Positions 1-7,204 are shown, counted from the stretch's first letter. The stretch: DNA of 17,825 nt from Firmicutes bacterium UBA6418 (GCA_002439735.1 DJPG01000083.1:1-17825); one strand, 5' to 3'. Translations and numbers: made by a program. Notes: a model not told the origin generated them from the letters alone.

Positions 1-153
1 TCTATCAAAATTACGGTGGACTTATGAAAGTAAAGACCTATTTTGATACCAAATGCACACGGAACTGACCTTTTATTAAAAGGTTCACCCACCATTAAAA
101 GGTGTAGGAATAATTAAAAAGTTCTAATTTTATCCATCGAACCGCAACAAAGG
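1..153. other. Left-end non-coding stretch with short tandem repeats
   Basis: No convincing complete gene lies here. One plus-strand frame stays open from position 3 to a stop at 66-68 and could be the last residues of a gene cut by the window edge, but 21 codons are too few to judge. The rest is AT-rich, with a perfect hairpin at 68-84 (ACCTTTT, loop ATT, AAAAGGT) and three 10-bp direct repeats. No T-tract follows the hairpin on the minus strand, so it is a poor terminator for the methyltransferase gene that ends at 154. Confidence 0.5.
75..131. repeat. Three direct repeats with a 19-bp period
   Basis: ATTAAAAGGT occurs at 75-84 and 94-103, and ATTAAAAAGT at 113-122, so the copies start exactly 19 bp apart. 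The 9-bp spacers are unrelated in sequence. Regular short repeats at the edge of an element are typical of arm-type sites for a tyrosine recombinase or of iterons. No integrase or initiator gene is visible in the window, so the role is open. Confidence 0.7.
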
Positions 154-972
154 CTATATCTTTTCAAGGCGCTCCTGGGCGACAGAACACCAACGCTCTT
201 CAAGCTCAATTCCTATCCACTTAATTTTGTGACCTTGTTTGTTTAACTTCTCACAGCACACACCCAATGTGCCAGAACCATGAAATGGATCTAATATTAT
301 TCCTTCATAGAGTCCCTCTGAATTTTTAGGGCAAAATGCCTTGATGATTTCAGTAATTAGAGCTTCTGGTTTTTGAGTAGGATGGGGCGTTTTTTCATCT
401 TGAAACAGCTTTCCTGCAAGAGTGGGAAATGCCCAGACATCTCCACGCATAGCACCGAGCGGATTTGGTTCCCACTTTACCCGTTCTCCCTTTGAGTTTT
501 TGTAATAAACAGGATTTTTCAGACGTTCTGCACTTTTGTAGGGAATCCGAACATCGTCAACATTATAAACCCATTTCTTGGGTGATTTTGAAAACCAGAG
601 AAACGGCTCATATTGCGTAAGCGGTGCTGTGGTAAGCCGACTAAAGCCGTTTTCATAGTACCAAATATTCATTCGCCGATAATTCAGCCCCACCTCATAC
701 ATGATGGACTGAATGAAACCGATATAGTGATGAATACCGAACCATATGATACTTCCATTTGGGACAAGCAGGTCACGACATAATTCAATGCGTTTTTTTG
801 AAATCGTCAGGAATTCCTCTAACGAAAGTTTGTCACTGTTGTTTCCGAAGTCTTTATTGAGGTTATAAGGGGGATCAGTCAGCACGAGGTCGACTTTTAT
901 TCCTGCATCCAGCATATTTTGAAGGAGAACATCTGAGTCCCCACAGATTAATCCAGTATATTTCTCGGCCAT
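154..972 (-). CDS. Beta-class DNA amino-methyltransferase (N6-adenine or N4-cytosine)
   Basis: This 272-residue protein should transfer a methyl group from S-adenosylmethionine to an exocyclic amino group of a DNA base. The catalytic motif DPPY lies at residues 33-36, HPTQKP at about 197-202, and the SAM-binding DPFHGSG at 228-234. The order catalytic motif, target-recognition region, then SAM motif defines the beta class. DPPY favours N6-adenine, but N4-cytosine is not excluded. I chose ATG at 972, which overlaps the upstream methyltransferase stop as TGATG and has AAAGGA upstream; GTG at 975 is an alternative. The gene is therefore translationally coupled to the HTH-methyltransferase and shares its promoter. 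With the two nuclease-like genes upstream it most likely protects one strand of an asymmetric restriction site. The target sequence cannot be read from here. Confidence 0.93.
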   Translation of the reverse strand: MAEKYTGLICGDSDVLLQNMLDAGIKVDLVLTDPPYNLNKDFGNNSDKLSLEEFLTISKKRIELCRDLLVPNGSIIWFGIHHYIGFIQSIMYEVGLNYRRMNIWYYENGFSRLTTAPLTQYEPFLWFSKSPKKWVYNVDDVRIPYKSAERLKNPVYYKNSKGERVKWEPNPLGAMRGDVWAFPTLAGKLFQDEKTPHPTQKPEALITEIIKAFCPKNSEGLYEGIILDPFHGSGTLGVCCEKLNKQGHKIKWIGIELEERWCSVAQERLEKI

Positions 973-2141
973 CACTTTTTGTCCTTTCTGAAAATCAGTA
1001 TGTACTGATGATGTATGTTTTCCACATAGGCAAAAGGATATCCGTATGGCAAGAGAGTTTTATGGTTTTGAAGGAGGACTTTGACCCCTTGCAGCGTAAT
1101 CTTATAACCGTCTGAAGTCGTCCTTTTATTTAGTGCCTGAATCAAATCACTGTGAAAACTTATAAATTCAGATTTGTTTCTGAAATCAGAAACAACCAAG
1201 CACATATACTTTTTGGGTTGCAGAATCCTGCCACATTCAAGAAATACATCATCAACGAGAATGCGAAGAAAATCCTCATAGCTTTTGATATTTGCAAGGT
1301 CATCCTCGTCATTATCCGAGTAGTTTGTAGCTAAATTATTGGCCAAGCGCTCTTTCTTTACCTTGTAATCGGCTTTCTTGTTCAGAATCGACCAGTAAGG
1401 GGGGCTTGTAACCATAAAATCGAATGAGCAGGTACTCAGTTTCTTCAGTTCCTCGCGTGTATCTCCAAGAATAAAAATGTGCTTCTTTGATGCTCCTTTA
1501 CCAACCTCTGTTTCCAATCGTTCAATCGCTAAATTATGCCATTTCTCTTGTAGCTCAATGCTCGTGCAAACCCGGCCCTCCAATTCACATGCTTTTGCAG
1601 TAGAGCCTACTCCGCCAAAGGGATCAAGTACCATCATGCCTTTTTTGGTGAAAAAGGTTATAAGGTGAGAAATATCCTGAAAAGAAAAAGGCGCAGGATG
1701 CTGACGCTCAATTTGTGCATGGGGATGTTTTGCACCGAGTCCTTTCTGATAAAAGAAGCTTTTTGTTTCAGGAAGCCACTGGGAGCCATTTAGATCGTTT
1801 AGAGTATTACGAGGATCTACTGGCTTATCATCAACAACTAATTCGGGATTTTTCATTGAATTTTCATCATCTTCAGAATTAACTCGTGATGGCATATCGC
1901 TTATAACCTCCACAAGCGCTTCCGAATTCGCACCAGGCTTCATTTGATACGGATTCTGGGGTGCAATGATAGTGCGGCTTTTCTCTTTGTATTTCTCCAA
2001 TTGACTTACGGGAAAACGTCTCTGCCCACCAGGAGTTTTTGATGGCAGGAGAATACCTTGGTCAACCATTCTGTAAATAGTTGAAATACTTACTCCGAGT
2101 ATTTCAGCCGCTTGTTTAGTTCCAACTATATTATCGGACAT
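972..2141 (-). CDS. DNA methyltransferase with N-terminal excisionase/MerR-type HTH
   Basis: This 389-residue protein has three visible parts. Residues 5-52 form an excisionase/MerR-like HTH (a VGTKQAAEILGVS helix, then the GGQRRFP wing). Residues 55-125 are a low-complexity acidic linker. Residues 130-389 are an amino-methyltransferase, with a motif X-like HPAPFS at 148-153, SAM-binding DPFGGVGS at 173-180 and catalytic SPPYW at 246-250. TSPPYW is the form common in N4-cytosine enzymes. The motif order is opposite to that of the neighbouring beta-class enzyme. A consensus promoter sits directly upstream, with SD AAGGCGG before ATG 2141. The HTH could direct autoregulation at the direct repeats overlapping this promoter, or take part in target recognition; both are inference. 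This is probably the second modification enzyme of the system. Confidence 0.9.
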   Translation of the reverse strand: MSDNIVGTKQAAEILGVSISTIYRMVDQGILLPSKTPGGQRRFPVSQLEKYKEKSRTIIAPQNPYQMKPGANSEALVEVISDMPSRVNSEDDENSMKNPELVVDDKPVDPRNTLNDLNGSQWLPETKSFFYQKGLGAKHPHAQIERQHPAPFSFQDISHLITFFTKKGMMVLDPFGGVGSTAKACELEGRVCTSIELQEKWHNLAIERLETEVGKGASKKHIFILGDTREELKKLSTCSFDFMVTSPPYWSILNKKADYKVKKERLANNLATNYSDNDEDDLANIKSYEDFLRILVDDVFLECGRILQPKKYMCLVVSDFRNKSEFISFHSDLIQALNKRTTSDGYKITLQGVKVLLQNHKTLLPYGYPFAYVENIHHQYILIFRKDKK

Positions 2142-2181
2142 CTTATCGTTCCGCCTTTCTGCGTAGTAATCATCGTCTCAT

Positions 2182-2210
2182 ATTATACCACGCAGTTCAA
2201 TACTTGTCAA
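2182..2210 (-). promoter_or_regulatory. Consensus SigA-type promoter of the methyltransferase pair
   Basis: On the minus strand the -35 box TTGACA (2210-2205) and the -10 box TATAAT (2187-2182) are both perfect and separated by exactly 17 bp. Transcription should begin near 2175 and run into the HTH-methyltransferase gene at 2141. This gives the modification genes their own strong start, independent of the nuclease genes, so that protection can precede cleavage. Confidence 0.9.
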
Positions 2211-2225
2211 GACTATTCAACACTT
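2196..2225 (-). promoter_or_regulatory. Direct-repeat operator candidate at the methyltransferase promoter
   Basis: On the minus strand AAGTGTTGAA (2225-2216) and AAGTATTGAA (2205-2196) match at 9 of 10 positions. They start 20 bp apart, about two helical turns, so they face the same side of DNA. The -35 box at 2210-2205 lies between them and shares one base with the downstream copy. A repressor bound here would block transcription. The obvious candidates are the HTH of the downstream methyltransferase or the Xre protein at 6977-7204. Confidence 0.5.
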
Positions 2226-2244
2226 TTCACATTATTCCTCGTTT

Positions 2245-3297
2245 TTATTTCATAGGCTCTACAATTCCCAATTCCTTATCGCTTAGGGGAATATCATCAC
2301 AGTCAACCTGGATGCAAAGAATACGCCTTAAGTCCATATTGTCATAGTCGATGTAGTATCGATCATCTTCTGGTTCAAAAATACATCCATTCCACAAAAG
2401 GAACATTAAAGCCCCAACGGTTATGGTTCCGATTTTGATTCTTTCAACATTTTTTACATCTCTTACGACCTGCCAATATCCCTGCCGCGCATTTGGTAAT
2501 TGCAAACAGATTACGAGAGCTTTATTGTCATGCTTATGTACTCCATATCGCGTGTTAAGAACCGCAATATCATCCAGGATTCCTCTGGAAGCATCGAGCG
2601 TGTCTCTTCCAAATTCTATTTCAACAGCACCAAATGAACCTGCCGGAGAAGAATAAATTGCATCCATACGAGTATACACATCACCAATCCTTCGTGTTGA
2701 ACATTTACATCCCAAAGCAATCAATAAGCTCCGACCGACGGCGTTGTGATAATTACTTTTTAAGTGGAACAGTTTGTCGTAAATCGACTCAAATAATCTG
2801 TCAGATGCGTTGAGGGATACACCCACACGAGGTGTTCTTATTAACTGTTCAATCTGATGTAGATGGACAGCCTGTGTTGTCGTATCTGTTTTCCTACTTT
2901 CTACATACTTTGTAGGGACTCTGTTTATCTCCAGTCTGGCTTTATCTGAAAAGAACAATGCACCTACGGGGCAGCGACTAACGCAAACACCACAATTTAT
3001 GCATTTCTTTGAATCGATTACAGGTGTTGCTGAAGAATTGTCCCATGAAAGTGCTTCAACAGGGCAAGTGTTAATAGATTTATCATTTGGAAATCCCTCA
3101 ACATAGTCGCACTCAATCTCGTCATGGGAAAAATACATACATCTGGGGTTTGTGCAGCTGATGCATCCAATATGGCATTCATCGCCATTTCTGAAATGTG
3201 CCGTTCCAGGAATCCCCTGATGTATTTCTATTGAAAAAGGCATCTCCCTCAGGATGGAGAGAGATTGCCTGTTCGTTCCTTCCTTAAATACTCGCAT
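2245..3297 (-). CDS. Ferredoxin-domain protein with PD-(D/E)XK-like nuclease core
   Basis: This 350-residue protein has two halves. Residues 41-110 carry the cysteines of a bacterial 2[4Fe-4S] ferredoxin: C41-x3-C45-x2-C48-x4-C53, C78-Pro, then C99-x2-C102-x2-C105-x3-C109-Pro. Residues about 185-270 look like a nuclease core: MDAIY with D212, then VEIEFG with E226 and E228. The same spacing (WDAII, then IEIKS) occurs in the AlwI-like protein encoded just upstream, so the two may be distant relatives. Glu in place of the usual catalytic Lys is known from R.BamHI (D94, E111, E113), so activity is possible. The start is ATG 3297, 8 nt after GGAGGG and overlapping the upstream stop by 14 nt; a TTG at 3351 has no such support. 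I propose it is the small subunit of a two-subunit restriction enzyme. A separate regulatory or redox role is possible. Confidence 0.75.
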   Translation of the reverse strand: MRVFKEGTNRQSLSILREMPFSIEIHQGIPGTAHFRNGDECHIGCISCTNPRCMYFSHDEIECDYVEGFPNDKSINTCPVEALSWDNSSATPVIDSKKCINCGVCVSRCPVGALFFSDKARLEINRVPTKYVESRKTDTTTQAVHLHQIEQLIRTPRVGVSLNASDRLFESIYDKLFHLKSNYHNAVGRSLLIALGCKCSTRRIGDVYTRMDAIYSSPAGSFGAVEIEFGRDTLDASRGILDDIAVLNTRYGVHKHDNKALVICLQLPNARQGYWQVVRDVKNVERIKIGTITVGALMFLLWNGCIFEPEDDRYYIDYDNMDLRRILCIQVDCDDIPLSDKELGIVEPMK

Positions 3298-4999
3298 TGA
3301 CCAATCCCTCCAATGTGTATAGTTTTTCTTTGTCAAAGCCCCTTCCGTCAACGAGAATGCTCACTGCGAGCGAGAGCAGCGACTTCAAATCAATCACTCC
3401 AATTCTGTATCCATATGTCTCCTTAAAGTCAGCGATGAGACGGGTTACCTCGGCGCGTTCATTTGGCATATAGTACCCTACAGCCAATGTAGTAACATCA
3501 GGCAAAGTGATGTGTGTTTTGCGCGACAAGAGAATAATTTTATTTTCCAAAGCCTGCCGTATTGCTTTAATGGAAAGATGTTGTTCTTCAGTCGGCGATT
3601 TAATCTCGATGGGAATACTTCTCTCTGGGTCATCAATAATTGCATCCCACCGAGCGCCATTATCTCCAGGTCTGGAAAAAGAGCAATCAAACCCCATGAT
3701 TTTGAACAGCGTGGCTATCAGAGGATAGAAGGTCGTTTGTGTTGCATCAATGTAATAATCGAATAGATCGTTTACAATTGCACGGCTGCTCTTTCCGTCC
3801 TCGACCATCTGATTGACGCGATATAAGAAATCTGAATCTTCTGGGGATGTTAGCATTTCCGTAGCAGCATCTTCTGCAATATTCAGCTTCCATACCTGAG
3901 TAGTATTCAGCAGACCTCTATCTCCCACTGCACTATCGAAAGTTTCAATGTGATGTTGAGACTCGATACCACTCCCCATTTTAAAGCCAAGAGCCTCTTC
4001 AACTTGAGTACGGCGAATTGTTTGCGATGGTGAGAACAACAATGCTTTACCGCCGAGGATAGTTTCACACAGCGCAGCATCAGCGTCCATTGTCTCTTTA
4101 ACTCCAGACATATCATAACCTGCTCTGAGAAGCATAGAGTATGTACCCAACCTAATCATGGAATGCTGCATGTGCGAATCCAGGTTGACATACTTATCAA
4201 GGCGCATGTCGTACATATCTTTAATACTTTCATAGGTTTCGATTCCGTGTCTCGTGATTTGCAGACATGACATGGATTTTCCATACAATGACTTATTTTG
4301 TATAGATTCCACCCAATTGCAGCTTTTCATAAACGCAATAGGAAGCCTTGTGCAGTTATCAACAGGAGTGGGCTTCATTCCAAGACTTGTAGCCAAATCT
4401 GCAAATGCCGTTTTGAGGCGTTTGTAATCACCGCGTAATGACTTAATATACTGAATCATCCTTCTATATGCTTTCTCATCCTCATCGTTGACACTCATCG
4501 GGCCAAGACACAATTCGTGCTTGTACATAATGCCATCCAAGTCAATAAAAGAACGCAAGGCACATTTGAAAAAGCGCACTTTTTCATCATAGCGCATTTT
4601 ATCTGTCAACTGTGTAGGATTGTTAATACCGAGAACGCACTGCTCGTAAAGTTTAGAGCAGTCTCCAGTTGATAAAGCCACATGAATGCCAATATATGTA
4701 AACACCAAAGGATACGAGGCTTTTTCGCTGTAAGGGGTTACCCATCCAAGCATACGAAAAACCTCGGCATACATTTTTGCGTTCATCAAAGCAGAGTTCA
4801 TGCTTTCCTGATCTGTATGGCTTAACCGAAGGGCATCATCACCGGCGTAACCGTAGGCTGTCATAAGTCGACCTTGTGCAATTACGACAGCCATATCCTC
4901 AAGGGTAAAATAAGCTTGGTCGCATAAAGCACCATAAAGTTGTTTTATCACCTGAACCTGCGTTGAGTACTGCGTTCCAGGATTTCTAAATCTTATCAT
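3284..4999 (-). CDS. AlwI-like restriction endonuclease, large subunit candidate
   Basis: This 571-residue protein resembles the AlwI family of Type II restriction enzymes in its N-terminal pattern and its C-terminal catalytic region. Near residue 447 it reads PGDNGARWDAII, then SIPIEIKSPTEE. These give a PD-(D/E)XK site of D452, E465 and K467, followed by a helix (KAIRQALENKIILLS) typical of this fold. The long N-terminal part should hold DNA recognition, as in enzymes of this type. ATG 4999 is chosen because AGGAGGGG lies 7 nt before it; an in-frame ATG at 5020 lacks a better SD. The gene follows the radical-SAM gene after 105 bp and overlaps the Fe-S nuclease gene by 14 bp, so both nuclease proteins should be made together. 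Family assignment is from memory of motifs. Confidence 0.8.
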   Translation of the reverse strand: MIRFRNPGTQYSTQVQVIKQLYGALCDQAYFTLEDMAVVIAQGRLMTAYGYAGDDALRLSHTDQESMNSALMNAKMYAEVFRMLGWVTPYSEKASYPLVFTYIGIHVALSTGDCSKLYEQCVLGINNPTQLTDKMRYDEKVRFFKCALRSFIDLDGIMYKHELCLGPMSVNDEDEKAYRRMIQYIKSLRGDYKRLKTAFADLATSLGMKPTPVDNCTRLPIAFMKSCNWVESIQNKSLYGKSMSCLQITRHGIETYESIKDMYDMRLDKYVNLDSHMQHSMIRLGTYSMLLRAGYDMSGVKETMDADAALCETILGGKALLFSPSQTIRRTQVEEALGFKMGSGIESQHHIETFDSAVGDRGLLNTTQVWKLNIAEDAATEMLTSPEDSDFLYRVNQMVEDGKSSRAIVNDLFDYYIDATQTTFYPLIATLFKIMGFDCSFSRPGDNGARWDAIIDDPERSIPIEIKSPTEEQHLSIKAIRQALENKIILLSRKTHITLPDVTTLAVGYYMPNERAEVTRLIADFKETYGYRIGVIDLKSLLSLAVSILVDGRGFDKEKLYTLEGLVNASI

Positions 5000-5104
5000 A
5001 TGCTGGCCCCTCCTACACATTTTCTAAACCTTGCATAAATGCTGTTCACTGGGTACTAAAGAGATGTGATTTGCTATTTCACACCAGGTTCTTTTATATA
5101 TCCC
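5000..5104 (-). promoter_or_regulatory. Gap before the endonuclease gene, with one imperfect palindrome
   Basis: This is the only real gap inside the run from xre to the nuclease genes. I see no consensus promoter and no hairpin with a T-tract, so read-through from the radical-SAM gene is likely. It contains TGTGATTTGCTATTTCACA at 5065-5083, an imperfect palindrome (TGTGA, 9 bp, TCACA) that could be an operator for the nuclease genes. The strong SD of the endonuclease gene lies at its end near 5007-5014. Confidence 0.3.
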
Positions 5105-5878
5105 TTATTCTGTTATTGTTCCGTTCTTGATGTGGCAACTGATACCTTGCTCATTACAGAACGTTATTACCTCCGTAGCCTTTTCGTTGAAGAACTGCTT
5201 GTACTGGGCAAAAGCAGTAACTTCGGTGTTGTAATTCATCCGACCGAATATGATCCTGTCAACGAAGCTCACTTCCTCCAGCAACACCTGCAAGTCTTGC
5301 CTGACAATGTTTGGTGTCGGGAACGGCTCGATGCTCACCCATGTTTTGCATCCAGCATCATGTAAATCTCTCAGTGCTGCAAGCCGCCTTTCCCACGGCG
5401 CAGACCCCGGCTCCATGCGTTTCCTGAACGCTTCATTTGTAGTAATCAGCGTAACACCATACTCGTTTTCTTTTGAGAACTCTGCCAGCTCAATCGGCAA
5501 AATGCCCTTTGTGAGAACAGTGCACTTAATCCCAGCACCGTTGAGCTTCTTGATCGACTCCAAACTCATCTTCTGTATTTCGGGATACTCATACATAAAC
5601 GGGTCCGTTGAAAAACACAGCTGTACAGATTTGATTTTATCTTTTAATCGAGGAATTTCTTTGTCCAGAAGTTCGAGTGTGTTCGACACCAGATAAGGCT
5701 CCAACCACTCATCATAGGACTTCACCTGACCGAAGCGTTTCTTCATCATAAAAGCGTAGCACGGATATTTACAGCCATGAGAGCAGCCTTGAATATGGTT
5801 CATCGTATAGTCCCCATACTCTACACCTGTCTTGTAGAGCATAGTTTTTCTTTCGATGTATCCTTTGACCTTTTTCAT
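5105..5878 (-). CDS. Radical-SAM protein, spore photoproduct lyase-like family
   Basis: This 257-residue protein resembles the SplB-like radical-SAM group. Cys32, Cys36 and Cys40 should bind a [4Fe-4S] cluster that splits S-adenosylmethionine, but the spacing is C-x3-C-x3-C rather than the usual C-x3-C-x2-C. Further family features are LCFSTDPF at 87-94 and MEPGSAPWERRLAAL at about 155-169, with strand-helix alternation typical of a TIM-barrel. The start ATG 5878 overlaps the TcmP stop as ATGA, so the two are coupled and probably act together. Pairs of a three-cysteine radical-SAM protein with a TcmP protein recur in mobile elements; to my knowledge their substrate is unknown. Being in an operon with restriction genes suggests a nucleic-acid substrate, which is inference. 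Confidence 0.85.
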   Translation of the reverse strand: MKKVKGYIERKTMLYKTGVEYGDYTMNHIQGCSHGCKYPCYAFMMKKRFGQVKSYDEWLEPYLVSNTLELLDKEIPRLKDKIKSVQLCFSTDPFMYEYPEIQKMSLESIKKLNGAGIKCTVLTKGILPIELAEFSKENEYGVTLITTNEAFRKRMEPGSAPWERRLAALRDLHDAGCKTWVSIEPFPTPNIVRQDLQVLLEEVSFVDRIIFGRMNYNTEVTAFAQYKQFFNEKATEVITFCNEQGISCHIKNGTITE

Positions 5879-6990
5879 TCTGTAATTCCTCTATGTACAA
5901 AGCTAATCTTTCCGCGTGAAACCACTGCGTTATAGTTTTGCTTCAGTTCTTTCTTTATATCATTTCTGAACCCGTCCGACGGAAATATTGGGTGTTCATC
6001 AAGGACGGCCCAGAGATCATCAAATGCGACATTTGTCTGCCCATCAAAGCGACATTGGAGGTATTCTGCAATATCTTTTATGTAATAACAGAACTCATCA
6101 GTCATTGTTTTCAAGAATCCGTTTCCCTCAAAATCGAGCATAATCTGATTCTCGTTCCCGTGAGTGTTTTTTGTTGATGACTTTCCTCCAAATGTCTGCC
6201 AAGCAGACTGCTTGTACAACTTGAACCCTTTAATGTTGCCCGTGCAATGAATCAAGTTATACACAATGGCATTCTTCTCGTTGAAAAACGGAAAAGCAGC
6301 AATATAATACTGCCGGGATTTGTTCCGGTGAAGAGCCTTGATGATCTCCTCGACGCGCTTTTCATAAGCAGTCTTATCACTCCCGTAAGGAATAAGGTTT
6401 TCCAAGTCTGTTAGGTAGGTCTGCTCATATTTACTTCTCGCCGCATCCTTCTTAACCATTTTCACGGCTCTCATAGAATCGGAGACCATATGGTTAAGGA
6501 TCACCTCACTCCAATTATTTATAAATGGTATGATTGCGTTCCAATCAATAGTGGCTTCAAACGGGTCATAAACGAGAAGGTAGTGCTTATTGTTGGACAT
6601 TGTTTGCCCTAACCGCTTGGCCAGTTCATTCCCGTCCTCGGTCGTAATGTGAATATGAAAGTTGCGGCTTTCGTTCGGCATTAGCCCTTTTAGATGTTCT
6701 GTTCTGGCAGCACACAGATCGCTAAAAAACAGGTCAATCCGTTTATACGGGTACTGCCCCGCAACGTTGCGGAGGTATTTTGCAACACGAACAGGCGTGC
6801 CAAATGCCTGCTTACCATCGTCGTCAACGTATTCTCCGCTGTTTGACATGCAATCAATGAATACAAGCCCGGAGCAGTATTGATTCTGAAGTAGCTTATG
6901 TGCCCATGCCTCTACATACTTTTCGATTAGTTCAAACTTCTTAATCGTATGCGGATTAGCGTGACCTATTATCTCATCACTGCTGCTCAC
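5875..6990 (-). CDS. tcmP: Three-Cys-motif partner protein (TcmP family)
   Basis: This 371-residue protein matches the TcmP pattern. HTIKKFELIEKYVEAW at 14-29 is the characteristic N-terminal helix. A Rossmann-like core follows with LVFIDCMSNSGEY (42-54), LFFSD (87-91) and LLVYDPF (138-144), resembling the SAM-binding, acidic-loop and catalytic strands of methyltransferases. The glycine-rich loop reads SNSG where many relatives have AGPG, so cofactor binding may differ. A helical C-terminal part follows. The start is GTG 6990 with GGAGGAGGAAG just upstream and no early ATG; it overlaps xre by 14 bp. The name reflects consistent pairing with a radical-SAM-like protein, here the next gene. The reaction is unknown; it may be a methyltransferase-like or binding partner for the radical-SAM enzyme. 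Confidence 0.85.
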   Translation of the reverse strand: MSSSDEIIGHANPHTIKKFELIEKYVEAWAHKLLQNQYCSGLVFIDCMSNSGEYVDDDGKQAFGTPVRVAKYLRNVAGQYPYKRIDLFFSDLCAARTEHLKGLMPNESRNFHIHITTEDGNELAKRLGQTMSNNKHYLLVYDPFEATIDWNAIIPFINNWSEVILNHMVSDSMRAVKMVKKDAARSKYEQTYLTDLENLIPYGSDKTAYEKRVEEIIKALHRNKSRQYYIAAFPFFNEKNAIVYNLIHCTGNIKGFKLYKQSAWQTFGGKSSTKNTHGNENQIMLDFEGNGFLKTMTDEFCYYIKDIAEYLQCRFDGQTNVAFDDLWAVLDEHPIFPSDGFRNDIKKELKQNYNAVVSRGKISFVHRGITE

Positions 6991-7204
6991 TATTTACTTC
7001 CTCCTCCGGAATAAGATCCATAATATCTCCGATGTTGCAGTCTAATGCCTTGCAGATTTTCATTAGAACTTCCATGCTCACGGTTTCACCCTTAGATAGT
7101 TTCGTGACAGAGGCCCAGCTGATACCCGCCGTAGCAAGTAAATCCTTCTTTTTCATATCTTTATCTATAAGCAGCTTCCATAGTTTTTTGTAACTTACTT
7201 CCAT
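6977..7204 (-). CDS. Small Xre-family transcriptional regulator
   Basis: This 75-residue protein is almost entirely a Cro/C1-type HTH: SYKKLWKLLIDKDMKKKDLL as helix 1, ATAGISWASVTKLSKGE as helices 2-3, then MEVLMKICKALDCNIGDIMDLI. This compact form is common beside restriction-modification and prophage genes in Firmicutes. It is first in the minus-strand operon and should control its own promoter at 7258-7286 and possibly the divergent metallopeptidase promoter. SD GGAAGGGAG precedes ATG 7204. The overlap with tcmP ties its level to the rest of the operon. It could act like a controller (C) protein for the restriction genes. Confidence 0.9.
   Translation of the reverse strand: MEVSYKKLWKLLIDKDMKKKDLLATAGISWASVTKLSKGETVSMEVLMKICKALDCNIGDIMDLIPEEEVNSEQQ

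Noticed and set aside
3..68. Possible C-terminal end of a plus-strand gene at the left edge
   Set aside because: Only 21 codons are visible with no domain, so it cannot be told from a chance frame.
75..122. CRISPR array
   Set aside because: The repeats are 10 bp with 9-bp spacers, far too short, and no cas genes are present; the Cas4-like features belong to a phage DUF2800 protein.
3298..3351. Longer version of the ferredoxin-nuclease starting at TTG 3351
   Set aside because: ATG 3297 has GGAGGG at good spacing and a short overlap with the upstream stop; the longer version would need a weak TTG deep inside the endonuclease gene.
5066..5696. Two plus-strand frames opposite the radical-SAM gene
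   Set aside because: They are antisense to a protein with clear family motifs and lack SD sequences.
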